DNA of 64,000 nt from Planctomycetota bacterium (GTDB taxonomy: Bacteria; Planctomycetota; Planctomycetia; Pirellulales; Pirellulaceae): the NCBI GenBank assembly GCA_017303505.1, contig JAFLCP010000005.1:28727-92726 (forward strand), given 5' to 3'. The translations under genes were made by a program, and so were the position numbers. This document shows, in pieces, positions 7,597-15,049 of this stretch. Below the pieces are notes generated by a model. It made no database searches, was not told where the DNA came from, and saw only the letters and a program-made list of their open reading frames with translations. Position 1 is the first letter of the stretch, and every line of letters starts with the position of its first letter.

Positions 7597-7947
7597 ATGA
7601 CTTCTGTTGACCCACACGCCGTAATGGAACTTCGTCGGTTGACGGGCTTTGGTGTGATGCAATGCAAACTCATCATTGCGGAGGCTGGTTCCGTTGACAT
7701 GGCACTCGAATGGATTCGATCACGGAAGGTACCACCAACGTTTATATCGTACAGCCGAATTTGTCCACAGTGTGGCGGCGGACTTCGAGGCGCAAATCAA
7801 ATGGATTGTCCAAATTGTAACTGGCTCAGGGCACCGCCGAGGGATCGATCGAAATGGGGCAATGCAGGCAGATGTCCCAATTGCGGTTTCTCGTTTCGAT
7901 GGGACGGGACGGTTTGCACTCATTGCGGAAACGGAGCTGAGACTTGA
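7597..7947 (+). CDS. EF-Ts/UBA-like domain plus zinc ribbons (116 aa)
   Basis: Residues 8-42 (AVMELRRLTGFGVMQCKLII, then AEAGSVDMALEWIR) match the N-terminal UBA-like domain of elongation factor Ts, which binds EF-Tu or ubiquitin-like partners. The rest holds four Cys pairs: CPQC, CPNC, CPNC and CTHC, forming two zinc ribbons. The dimerisation domains of EF-Ts are absent, so this is not a nucleotide exchange factor. An adaptor that pairs a UBA-like surface with zinc ribbons is plausible. Single-gene cassette. Confidence 0.75.
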   Translation: MTSVDPHAVMELRRLTGFGVMQCKLIIAEAGSVDMALEWIRSRKVPPTFISYSRICPQCGGGLRGANQMDCPNCNWLRAPPRDRSKWGNAGRCPNCGFSFRWDGTVCTHCGNGAET

Positions 7948-7983
7948 CAACGCTATCGTGCGTCAACTCCATTAAATGAAATC

Positions 7984-8072
7984 GCCCAACGATCAAATGT
8001 AGCCGACAGCCGGATCCGCCGGTTAAAAATAGGAAGTCAGTCGCCGGCAGCGGCTGATTTTTGGTGTTCTGT
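7984..8072 (+). repeat. attC site 13
   Basis: R'' GCCCAAC 7984-7990, R' GTTCTGT 8066-8072; arms AGCCGACAGCCGG and CGCCGGCAGCGGCT. The GTG that may start the next gene (8071) overlaps the R' box. Confidence 0.75.
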
Positions 8073-8511
8073 GACTACGGCAGTAAATTCACGCGAGAGA
8101 CCTATCGTAATGCCAATTGGACTACGTCAATTGCTCGAATCGATTACGACTTTGTTTGACTCGCCTGATGTTCTCGCAATAAACAAGCGTCCCTCGCTAA
8201 CGGACGCTGACTTTTATCGAGAATATTATGCAAACACGGTAGTCACTCAAGAAACGTGCGCCAGAGTCCGACGTGTCCTAAGCGTGCAACTTCGACTTGC
8301 GAACACAAGACCGGAAGACAATGTTGCCAAACTATTTCCCGATATCGATCTTGCAGAGATATGCTTCGAGATCGGCGAAGAATTTGGTGTTTCGTTTCCG
8401 GACAGTTCGATTGAAAAATGGGATGGTTCTGTGGACTCGCTAATCCGGGAAGCGCAACGGTTGAACGACGAACTCCAGTCGACGTTACCAAATAGCTTCG
8501 GCGAATCTTGA
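8071..8511 (+). CDS. Degenerate acyl-carrier-like protein (146 aa)
   Basis: Start is either GTG 8071, inside the R' box, or ATG 8110. Residues about 70-130 follow the acyl-carrier fold: a helix with VRRVLSVQL, then LFPDIDLAEICFEIGEEFGV, SFPDSSIEKW and SVDSLI. In real carrier proteins the D-I-D-L position reads DSL, and its Ser carries phosphopantetheine; here there is no Ser, so it cannot be loaded. It may be a decoy or a protein-interaction relative. Compare the similar gene at 27996. Confidence 0.6.
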   Translation: MTTAVNSRERPIVMPIGLRQLLESITTLFDSPDVLAINKRPSLTDADFYREYYANTVVTQETCARVRRVLSVQLRLANTRPEDNVAKLFPDIDLAEICFEIGEEFGVSFPDSSIEKWDGSVDSLIREAQRLNDELQSTLPNSFGES

Positions 8512-8601
8512 CAGAACAAAATGTTGAACCGAAGCGGTGGTCCGAGCGTGTCTTGATAGCTGACTTGGTTGGCCGCCGCTCGGTCATTGGCGACGTCGCT
8601 T
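8511..8601 (+). repeat. attC site 14
   Basis: R'' ACAGAAC 8511-8517, R' GTCGCTT 8595-8601; arms CCGAAGCGGTGGTCCGAGCG and GGCCGCCGCTCGGTC. Confidence 0.8.
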
Positions 8602-8606
8602 TAATC

Positions 8607-9022
8607 ATGAGCCAGATGCAGTGCAAATGTGGACATATCATATCCGATGCTGTCTGTCCGTGCGTGACGGAAGCAGACGTCATCGGTGATGCTGCGTACG
8701 AACGTTTTGACCGTGACTTTACTCGTGACGTTACGGACTTCCTCGCTTCGGTACACGAAGGTAGACGGAATGATTGGCTCGTTGAGAACTTTGGTGCGAT
8801 TTATCCAAATGATCTGCCTGACGCCGAGATAATCTCCGACTTGTTAACGGCAAACTTCCGAAATATGCAGTTTCTATGGCCGAATGCGAAAAATGTGGAC
8901 GCCTCTGGCTTCAGCGACGCGTTGGTGAAAATCATTACCGTTCATTCGCGCCTGATGAAGGTGGATACGAGTCGCATCTCGCGATCGTTGGTGCGGCCAA
9001 TTGCGATCCCGGCGGCACATAA
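8607..9022 (+). pseudogene. Frameshifted conserved hypothetical zinc-knuckle protein
   Basis: The ATG 8607 frame gives CKCGHIISDAVCPC, then RFDRDFTRDVTDFLASV and DLPDAEIISDLLTANF, but continues as junk to 9101 right through attC 15. From about 8865 a frame shifted by one base reads MAECEKCGRLWLQRR, NHYRSFAPDEGGYE and a TAA at 9020-9022, immediately before R'' of attC 15. Both parts resemble one known type of unknown protein with N-terminal and central CxxC knuckles, so the original gene was about 138 aa. A single missing base near 8865, by mutation or sequencing error, explains the break. Confidence 0.7.
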
Positions 9023-9025
9023 CGC

Positions 9026-9116
9026 GACGAACAATCGGATGCTCCAAAGTTGCCGAATGGTGCGTTTTGCCAGTGGAAAGATCACCCCGGCAACTTGGTG
9101 ACCCGTAACGTAAGTC
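9026..9116 (+). repeat. attC site 15 (family E)
   Basis: R'' GACGAAC 9026-9032, R'-like GTAAGTC 9110-9116; arms CCAAAGTTGCCGAATGGTGCG and GATCACCCCGGCAACTTGG. Confidence 0.8.
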
Positions 9117-9122
9117 ATCAGC

Positions 9123-9614
9123 ATGGACAATACACCCCTTTCCATCTTCGCTGCGGCGGCGCAACACTTGGTTGTGGGCACGCCTACTTCGCGCTGCTGC
9201 ACCTGGAGGACGACGCGCTGGGATGATGACTTTGATCTTTCATCCACACTGCGCTATCTCCGCGCAGAAGGAGATGATCCGGATGAGTTGTTGCTTCAAC
9301 GATACGCTGCCCTTCATGAACAACATATAACTATTGACCTTGCGGGAATTGGCAAACAGGCATCTTGGATTGAACTGCTAGAAGACGAATTCGTCGATTA
9401 CGCATCGTTTCGCCATATTCGCGAAACTAACGCCTACTCCACGATAGTAACATTTACGACGCCAGCGATTTCAGATTCAAAAGATTTGGCGTTTCTGGAA
9501 TTGTGGACGGAAGATGGCCGGTATGCTCAAATGGGTTGCTGGTGGTGGCTGCAAATGCGATTGACGAGCAGAGGCTGGAACGTCGATTGGAAAAACATGC
9601 ACGCCATGTCCTGA
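9123..9614 (+). CDS. Hypothetical cassette protein (163 aa)
   Basis: ATG 9123 is the first start after attC 15. No domain recognised. The N-terminal 35 residues are rich in Ala, Thr, Cys and Arg (HLVVGTPTSRCCTWRTTRW) and unlike the rest. The remainder is acidic and well ordered: LSSTLRYLRAEGDDPDELLL, SWIELLEDEFVDY, then STIVTFTTPAISDS and WWWLQMRLTSRGWNVDW. The true start might lie later, at a non-ATG codon. Soluble; no export signal. Confidence 0.55.
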   Translation: MDNTPLSIFAAAAQHLVVGTPTSRCCTWRTTRWDDDFDLSSTLRYLRAEGDDPDELLLQRYAALHEQHITIDLAGIGKQASWIELLEDEFVDYASFRHIRETNAYSTIVTFTTPAISDSKDLAFLELWTEDGRYAQMGCWWWLQMRLTSRGWNVDWKNMHAMS

Positions 9615-9620
9615 TCGGCG

Positions 9621-9711
9621 GCTGAACCAAGAAATGCACGCGAGTTGCGGATCGGGCGTTTCCTAAAATCAACATTTTTTGTCCGCCGCAGCGTTATCGG
9701 TGGCGTTATCG
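9621..9711 (+). repeat. attC site 16 (family B)
   Basis: R'' GCTGAAC 9621-9627, R' GTTATCG 9705-9711 (another GTTATCGG lies at 9693). Left arm GCGAGTTGCGGATCGGGCG matches sites 11 and 27; its right half matches site 20. Confidence 0.8.
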
Positions 9712-9734
9712 TGAATCCCCCTTTTGTGCAACAC

Positions 9735-10226
9735 ATGGCCTCTGCTGATCGCAAATCCATTCTAATCGCCAGTGCGACTTTCGCTGCAGCGACCATCGTG
9801 CTTTGCCTTACAGTCTTCAGCAATCCATTGGCCATTGCTTATCATCAGTGGCGAATGAATGTTGAGCACAATGCGGTCTTTGGCAATCCCACACCAATCG
9901 AAAATGGACTTGCATCCTTCGATGTAACTGGTGTTGACGTTGATGCCGCAATGGAAAGGTATTTCACACATCGCAAGGCATTGGTTGATTATGGTGTCCT
10001 CCGACATTTGTCTTCGACGTTTACCAACCTGAACTCTGACGGAACGCAAGAACAATCACAAGCTCGGTAGGCCTTCGTTAATCGAATGTGGAGTCGGTTT
10101 CCAGGCCACAGGCACTATTACTTGTCGGATGATGGATCATTCGAAACTTGGATACCCGTTGCTGATGAGACAGCGTGGATTGCCTTTATCGACGGCGAAA
10201 CGATAATAAGCCAGAAATCACGATAA
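9735..10226 (+). pseudogene. Membrane-anchored hypothetical protein broken by an in-frame TAG
   Basis: ATG 9735 starts MASADRKSILIASATF with a membrane segment at residues 8-30. The frame stops at TAG 10068-10070 after QEQSQAR, but the same frame continues as AFVNRMWSRFPGHRHYYLSD, GSFETWIPVADETAWIAFID to TAA 10224-10226. That second stop lies inside R'' of attC 17, the usual place for cassette gene stops. One nonsense change (such as CAG to TAG) therefore splits a protein of about 163 aa. Amber readthrough is possible but unsupported. Confidence 0.7.
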
Positions 10227-10311
10227 CAAAAAACTGCAGCGAAGTGCTCGATCGGCCGTGCTGACTTGCGTTAAGTCTCACGCTTGCACTCCCTGAATCT
10301 TGGCGTTGTGC
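10221..10311 (+). repeat. attC site 17 (family C)
   Basis: R'' CGATAAC 10221-10227, R' GTTGTGC 10305-10311; core GACTTGCGTTAAGTC with arms GCTCGATCGGCCG and flanks. Right half somewhat diverged. Confidence 0.75.
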
Positions 10312-10317
10312 TATCAA

Positions 10318-11136
10318 ATGAATAAACCAATTTGGCTTATCGAAGCGAATGTTGAAGGACTTCCATCCGAGGCGCTTCAATCAGAGATTCGTCGCCAGGG
10401 TATGGAAGTACGTATCGTCAAGCCATTCCTTCACGCTCCTCGTCCACGTGACATCCTCGGTGCAGAGCAACTCCCGTTGGACGCGTTGGCTGTGTTCACT
10501 GGGTCGCTAACACTGATGCGTTATATCCAACAGAATCGCCGATGGAGACCGGGAGGTTGGTGTAGCTTCGACAATCTAGCATGCTCCATTTACTACGCGT
10601 ACTTCGGCTCGCATATGCTAAATCGAAACTATACCTTTCTTCCGATTGCAGAAGCGCTTCGACGACATGATAGGCTGTTCTCTACATTTGGTCGGCAAGA
10701 TACGGTATTCGTTCGCCCCGACTCCGTTGACAAAAGTTTCTCTGGCAAACTGGTCGATCGCAATGCGTTTGTCGACTTACTACAACCCCACGCGAATGAT
10801 CCAACCTTATTGGTGATGGTTTCGGAGCCACAACCGATACGATTCGAATGGCGGCTTTTCGTTCAACGTGGAAGAGTGTTTGCCAGTAGTCAATACCGGC
10901 TGAATGGACAAACTAATGTCGCCTCAGATGTGCCTGTTACGGTAATCGACTTTGCTGAAAACGTGCTTGCACAAACTACTTGGCGGCCCGATCCCTTATT
11001 CGTAGTCGATGTTTGCGATTCCAACGATGAACTGAAGATCGTTGAATTGAATAGCTTTAGCTGCTCAGGCCAATGCGCGATTGACCTCCAGAAATACGTC
11101 TCTGTGGCAAGCGAATCCGCTATGATGTACGCTTAA
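10318..11136 (+). CDS. ATP-grasp enzyme, R2K-like (DUF4343) (272 aa)
   Basis: Starts at ATG 10318, 6 bases after R'. An N-terminal Rossmann-like lobe (residues 1-110, with AVFTGSLTLMRYIQQNRRW) is followed by an ATP-grasp fold: FVRPDSVDKSFSGKLV (about 135-150), EWRLFVQRGRVFASSQY (about 178-195) and the metal/ATP-binding end FVVDVCDSNDELKIVELNSF. R2K/DUF4343 ATP-grasps are predicted to ligate amino groups to carboxylates on peptides or tRNA-like substrates, often in phage or conflict contexts. No substrate gene shares the cassette. It is the clearest enzyme in the array. Confidence 0.8.
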   Translation: MNKPIWLIEANVEGLPSEALQSEIRRQGMEVRIVKPFLHAPRPRDILGAEQLPLDALAVFTGSLTLMRYIQQNRRWRPGGWCSFDNLACSIYYAYFGSHMLNRNYTFLPIAEALRRHDRLFSTFGRQDTVFVRPDSVDKSFSGKLVDRNAFVDLLQPHANDPTLLVMVSEPQPIRFEWRLFVQRGRVFASSQYRLNGQTNVASDVPVTVIDFAENVLAQTTWRPDPLFVVDVCDSNDELKIVELNSFSCSGQCAIDLQKYVSVASESAMMYA

Positions 11137-11148
11137 AGTGACAAAGAA

Positions 11149-11237
11149 GCAGAATAATCGCGTGACCTTTGCGGCGGACGGTGCTTTCTGGCGATGGTGC
11201 GTCAACTCCCGCCGCGAGGTGACGCGTAGCATTATCC
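11149..11237 (+). repeat. attC site 18
   Basis: R''-like GCAGAAT 11149-11155, R'-like ATTATCC 11231-11237; arms GCGTGACCTTTGCGGCGG and CCGCCGCGAGGTGACGCG are complementary. Confidence 0.75.
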
Positions 11238-11246
11238 AACTAAGAC

Positions 11247-11867
11247 ATGTCGATTGACCTTACAGCCATTATCAGACATCAGTTGAACGCGGAAGCAGTT
11301 CTTGGACTTCCAGATATGCTAAACCGTGACAAAGAGCTGGCTGACACGATGCGTCACTTGAACATTGCTGCATACGGAAAGCTTCGTGGCAATACGAACT
11401 CAGTTCGATGGTCGTGGGACAAATACAGGCGTCCGGCCGATTCGACGGAGATTGGCCGCATTTGGGATGCTGGTGAACCCGTTGACATTAGCGGACCGGT
11501 CTGTTCGCTTTACGTGTCACGCTACCAGTTCCATGTATCTTCATTTTTTCGTGTCATGTATGTCGCGGATGACGTGCCCTTACAAGACTTGCTTTGGACG
11601 GCAATGAAACGCTTCCATTCCATCGTCAATCGTGACGTCGACGACTTGCGACTGCTTTACGCGCCAGACAACGCTTATGCCGAGTCCCGCATCACTGAGG
11701 AATATCAACGTTCGTACGCAGACCTGATAAACTGGGCTTCCAACGAATTTGGGCCGCCGCTCGCCGACGTGAAGTCAATGGTCGTGCAACGTGACGATGG
11801 CACGTATGATTTACGTGGATACGTTGTTTTGACGCTTGAAAACGAATCCGCCGAACAGGTCGGATAA
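11247..11867 (+). CDS. Hypothetical cassette protein (206 aa)
   Basis: ATG 11247 follows R' by 9 bases. No domain recognised. The N-terminus is helical (AIIRHQLNAEAVLGLPDMLN); the middle has beta strands (CSLYVSRYQFHVSSFFRVMY) and a LLWTAMKRFHSIVNR helix; the C-terminus reads DVKSMVVQRDDGTYDLRGYV. The LLWTAMKRF and RSYADLINWASNEFG stretches look like conserved cores. Soluble. The stop at 11865 overlaps R'' of attC 19. Confidence 0.6.
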   Translation: MSIDLTAIIRHQLNAEAVLGLPDMLNRDKELADTMRHLNIAAYGKLRGNTNSVRWSWDKYRRPADSTEIGRIWDAGEPVDISGPVCSLYVSRYQFHVSSFFRVMYVADDVPLQDLLWTAMKRFHSIVNRDVDDLRLLYAPDNAYAESRITEEYQRSYADLINWASNEFGPPLADVKSMVVQRDDGTYDLRGYVVLTLENESAEQVG

Positions 11868-11954
11868 CATCAAAAAATGCACCCGAGTCGCGAAGTCGGG
11901 CGTTTTGCAAAGGGATAATCTCTCGTCGCGACCGGGCGATTGGTGTCGTTCGTG
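11862..11954 (+). repeat. attC site 19
   Basis: R'' GGATAAC 11862-11868, R' GTTCGTG 11948-11954; arms CCGAGTCGCGAAGTCGGGCG and CTCGTCGCGACCGGGCGA. Confidence 0.85.
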
Positions 11955-11963
11955 GAATGAAAC

Positions 11964-12470
11964 ATGGCTGCTTTCTCCGAGTTCATCATTAATGACGACT
12001 GGAAAGCTGAGGTCGTACTCTATTGGGATACGTCATATGTACTCGATAACGGCGAATTGCTACCAATCAAGCAAATTGAGTCATGGTGTCGAACCTGTAG
12101 GAACGTCGTCGCTGGAGAACTTGTTCCCACAATCGATGACATCCAACGAAAAATCGCGATGCTGACTGATCCCTCCGACAAGATTCACAATTGCTTCGGA
12201 CGATCTACAATCGAGAATTGGTTGGTACACGAGAAACTTCGGTTGCAATGGAGAGCGACACGAAGGGCGTCCTCACATTGTCTCGACTGCTTCTCGACCG
12301 ATATTGCTCATATTGTAACAGACAACTTTTTCGACCCTGAGTCACGTACGAAAATACATCGCGTCACTGGTGGGCACGCATCTATGGACCACGAGGTTTT
12401 TCGACGCTTGACGCCGGAAGGTGTCCTCATAGAAACGGACGATCCACTTCACGCGGTGAAGTTCCACTAG
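11964..12470 (+). CDS. Hypothetical cassette protein with Cys pairs (168 aa)
   Basis: Starts at ATG 11964. Cysteines occur as CRTC (residues 42-45) and CLDC (about 106-109), which may bind one zinc ion across the fold. Other landmarks are FIINDDWKAEVVLYWDTSYV at the N-terminus, HNCFGRSTIENWLVHEKLRL in the centre, and THRVTGG-like and VFRRLTPEGVLIE segments near the end. No known family recognised; no signal peptide or membrane segment. Confidence 0.6.
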   Translation: MAAFSEFIINDDWKAEVVLYWDTSYVLDNGELLPIKQIESWCRTCRNVVAGELVPTIDDIQRKIAMLTDPSDKIHNCFGRSTIENWLVHEKLRLQWRATRRASSHCLDCFSTDIAHIVTDNFFDPESRTKIHRVTGGHASMDHEVFRRLTPEGVLIETDDPLHAVKFH

Positions 12471-12490
12471 AAACATAAACAGAAACGCTA

Positions 12491-12581
12491 GACGAACCAT
12501 CCGATGAAGCCAAGCGGCGGATCAGGCGTTTTCTAAAATCAACATTCTTTTTCCGCCGCAGAGTTATCGGTGGCATTCGTC
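12491..12581 (+). repeat. attC site 20
   Basis: R'' GACGAAC 12491-12497, R'-like ATTCGTC 12575-12581; arms AAGCGGCGGATCAGGCG and TTCCGCCGCAGAGTTATC. Its central TCTAAAATCAACATT is shared with site 16. Confidence 0.8.
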
Positions 12582-12588
12582 AAGCAAC

Positions 12589-13038
12589 ATGAAGACTAGT
12601 TCTGCCTACGATCGACGACTACGAATATGGGAAACCAACTACGGTCGGGACTGCGGATGGCAGATTGAACGCAACGGGGAAGTTATCGCTGTTTTGTCCG
12701 AGCCTCGCTACGAGGAGATGTTCTGGGAAAGCTATCGGATGGAAATCGTCACGGAAGATCTGGAGCTTCGCGGCCGATTGCTCACGACTGAATTCTGGGT
12801 CGTCGCAGAGGCTGAAGGACTTCGATGGAAGAATTTGGAGTTTGGTGAGTTTGCGGAATTCGCATTTCCCTCATTGTCGCCATTTCCCGAGCCTGGACGA
12901 CTGACTATGCGAGGTCTGTACTTGCCCATTGATCCTCCAAAACTTTACGACAAAATGATGCTTGCGTATCGGCGATGGCGGAGAAATCGAATGGCGAATA
13001 AGCCGTCGCAGCCAAGCAGCGGATCAACCGAGCCCTAA
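12589..13038 (+). CDS. Hypothetical cassette protein (149 aa)
   Basis: Starts at ATG 12589. The order WETNYGRDCGWQIERNGEVI, EPRYEEMFWESYRME, FGEFAEFAFPSLSPFPEPG and LPIDPPKLYDKMMLAYRRWR suggests a compact beta-rich domain followed by a basic helix. The last residues (NKPSQPSSGSTEP) are read from attC 21 and vary freely between cassettes. Family and function unknown. Confidence 0.65.
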   Translation: MKTSSAYDRRLRIWETNYGRDCGWQIERNGEVIAVLSEPRYEEMFWESYRMEIVTEDLELRGRLLTTEFWVVAEAEGLRWKNLEFGEFAEFAFPSLSPFPEPGRLTMRGLYLPIDPPKLYDKMMLAYRRWRRNRMANKPSQPSSGSTEP

Positions 13039-13082
13039 TGGAAACTTACCTTGCCCCCGCTGGCTTAGCGGCAGCGTTCGTC
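12993..13082 (+). repeat. attC site 21
   Basis: R''-like GGCGAAT 12993-12999, R' GTTCGTC 13076-13082; arms AGCCAAGCAGCGGATCAACCG and CCCGCTGGCTTAGCGG. The upstream gene stops inside it (13038). Confidence 0.75.
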
Positions 13083-13110
13083 GATCAAAGTAAACGGCAA
13101 TCATAAATAT

Positions 13111-13986
13111 ATGCGAACGCAAATGCCGCCCGAGTTGTACGACTACCTTGGAACAGAGAATCGTAAATGGGACATAGGAGAGGAGTATCTACCCTATGCG
13201 ACGCTTTACACGGCAGAGGACGCCCCGGAAATCACTTGTACCATTCGCGGGCCGAACTACTTTGGTGAATGCCCTGCCATTGATCTTGTTTGTGACGTCG
13301 GACCGCATTACTTTTCACCAGTAGGAGCACTTGTTTGGGTCCCAAAGCTGTCTGAGTATGGCTATTGGAATGATGCTCAACATATTTTGCTTCTACACCC
13401 CGGAATTACCCTGTCGGATATTCTGGATGATCCAGTTACCTATCTCATGCATTACGGTCTGAGCTCTGGTCGGGCCTTTCCATATTACCTAAAACCGTGG
13501 TGTGCAGAGTACCCCGACGATGAACGGTGCAGGTCCCTGGTTTGTTGTGCAAGGCAATTGCGAACTTCGGCGTTCACATTTCCCCGCGCGCTCAAGTCCG
13601 CCTTGTTGGCTGCCGAACCCGAGCTCAATGTTTCTCCCATGATGCGCAGAGTAGTTGACTACCTTGCTGGACAGTTGATTAACGATCTTGTCGACCGCAA
13701 AGATATAGGAGATGTCAAGCAAATCTGTGATTCAATGCTCGGTACGATTTCAATCGCTCCGAAGCCAGCAATGAGGCTCGAGGCTGCGGCGGCGAGACAA
13801 GACTTCAAAACTGGGAATTTGTCCGCAGGCATCAACCGTTATGAACTTGTATTGGCGAACGATTTCTACCGCGAGTATCATGAATGGTTCAGAGAACGGC
13901 TCCATCGCCTCAAGGAATGGATGCAACCAGACAACGAACCATGCGATGGACCGGAGTCGTCGAACCCGCCTTTTGACAATGGATGA
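13111..13986 (+). CDS. Hypothetical cassette protein (291 aa)
   Basis: Starts at ATG 13111 (another ATG at 13123). One of the longest array proteins. Residues 30-130 look like a folded beta domain (TLYTAEDAPEITCTIRGPNY, ALVWVPKLSEYGYW, ILLLHPGITLSDILDDPVTY), while residues 150-270 are helical (ALKSALLAAEPELNVS, VVDYLAGQLINDLVD, EWFRERLHRLKEWM). The tail from CDGPESS is encoded by attC 22. No family recognised; the helical half is TPR-like in feel but has no clear repeat. Confidence 0.6.
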   Translation: MRTQMPPELYDYLGTENRKWDIGEEYLPYATLYTAEDAPEITCTIRGPNYFGECPAIDLVCDVGPHYFSPVGALVWVPKLSEYGYWNDAQHILLLHPGITLSDILDDPVTYLMHYGLSSGRAFPYYLKPWCAEYPDDERCRSLVCCARQLRTSAFTFPRALKSALLAAEPELNVSPMMRRVVDYLAGQLINDLVDRKDIGDVKQICDSMLGTISIAPKPAMRLEAAAARQDFKTGNLSAGINRYELVLANDFYREYHEWFRERLHRLKEWMQPDNEPCDGPESSNPPFDNG

Positions 13987-14023
13987 ACGCTCCCGGCGAC
14001 CGCAGTCATCGCAGTCGTTGTCG
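13933..14023 (+). repeat. attC site 22 (family D)
   Basis: R'' AACGAAC 13933-13939, R' GTTGTCG 14017-14023; arms GGACCGGAGTCGTCGAACCCG and CTCCCGGCGACCGCAGTC. The upstream gene stops inside it. Confidence 0.85.
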
Positions 14024-14036
14024 CATCGCACAAAAC

Positions 14037-14552
14037 ATGCCAACGATAAAGAACCAACTCGAAACGCTAGATTCTCTGTTGTCTCGCAACTACCCCGCTG
14101 TGCACGTCGATTTGCGAGATGGAGTCGCAGCGTATTCTTGGCGTTCATCGGAACTGAACGACTGGTTTGCTTGGCGTAACGGACAATCCCGAGAATCACG
14201 CGAAGTTCTGTTATGGCTATATCGGTTCATTGGTTACGAAGAGGGACGAGATTCATTGAGAATGCTTCGTCGTGAATTGATTGCCCATCCACTCAATGGA
14301 TTGATTATTCTATTTCTGTCCACCCGCCTGCTTTACTCGGTTCCGTTGTTGATAGATCATGGTGGGAATGGCTTTTACTTCGACTGCATCAGGAATACGA
14401 TCTTCCATCGGGAGCACGCAGAACGAGATCGTGTTTTCAGCGACTGGAATGGCTTTCTCGTGTTTCTCAATGAGTTACTTGAAACACGACCTAAAGGACA
14501 GAGTCAGATGTTTCAACGAATGGCTGATCTGATGAATCAGCACACTCGATAA
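14037..14552 (+). CDS. SUKH/SMI1-KNR4-like protein (171 aa)
   Basis: ATG 14037 is chosen since the frame to its left is attC. The C-terminal part has the SUKH signature order: SVPLLIDHGGNGFYFDC, then TIFHREHAERDRVFSDWNGF and LVFLNELLE. SUKH proteins are the most common immunity proteins of polymorphic and contact-dependent toxin systems. The first 100 residues are helical (LETLDSLLSRNYPAVHVDLR, LLWLYRFIGYEEGRDSLRML). No toxin is nearby. Confidence 0.65.
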   Translation: MPTIKNQLETLDSLLSRNYPAVHVDLRDGVAAYSWRSSELNDWFAWRNGQSRESREVLLWLYRFIGYEEGRDSLRMLRRELIAHPLNGLIILFLSTRLLYSVPLLIDHGGNGFYFDCIRNTIFHREHAERDRVFSDWNGFLVFLNELLETRPKGQSQMFQRMADLMNQHTR

Positions 14553-14555
14553 TAC

Positions 14556-14651
14556 CGATAACAAAGCGTTGGACGCGGAGCCGCTACTCGCGTCGCTCAT
14601 GAAGTCAATGTTGATTGGCAGCGGGCCCGTTACCGACGACGGTCGTTAACA
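14556..14651 (+). repeat. attC site 23 (family A)
   Basis: R'' CGATAAC 14556-14562, R' GTTAACA 14645-14651; arms GGACGCGGAGCCGCTACTCG and TTGGCAGCGGGCCCGTTACCG. Confidence 0.85.
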
Positions 14652-14733
14652 AAGCAATATAGATATCCGGTGTCATGTACAATCGAACGCAACAACACCT
14701 TATCGTGGCCGTGGCTCCCGGGAGACTCGATGA

Positions 14734-15033
14734 ATGACGTACGAAGCCGTGTTCTGGATGATGCTTGCAACGTGGGCGGTTTCATTGTTGTATCCGTGGC
14801 ACCCATCGTGGCCAAAAGCGAAATGGCTTGTCCATTTGCCTTGGGCACTCATTCCAATGTGGGCTTGGTATGAGTCGTTGATGCCGTCTGGCATGAACAT
14901 CCGCATTGACCTGCTTTTGATAATTGGCGAAGTAGGACTTCTGTTTGTGGTCTACATCGTACGCTTGATTATGTTTCGGACGATATTTCGTTCAAACAAC
15001 AAAAAACAGACAATAGGCAGTTCTCACACTTGA
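14734..15033 (+). CDS. Small membrane protein (99 aa)
   Basis: Starts at ATG 14734. Three hydrophobic segments: residues 5-22 (AVFWMMLATWAVSLLY), about 34-50 and about 58-82 (IDLLLIIGEVGLLFVVYIV), followed by a basic tail. No family recognised. No attC separates it from the next gene (16 bases), so the two probably travel as a two-gene cassette; the 80 bases between R' of attC 23 and this ATG could hold a promoter but none is clear. Confidence 0.65.
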   Translation: MTYEAVFWMMLATWAVSLLYPWHPSWPKAKWLVHLPWALIPMWAWYESLMPSGMNIRIDLLLIIGEVGLLFVVYIVRLIMFRTIFRSNNKKQTIGSSHT

Positions 15034-15049
15034 TCGACAAGATCGACTC

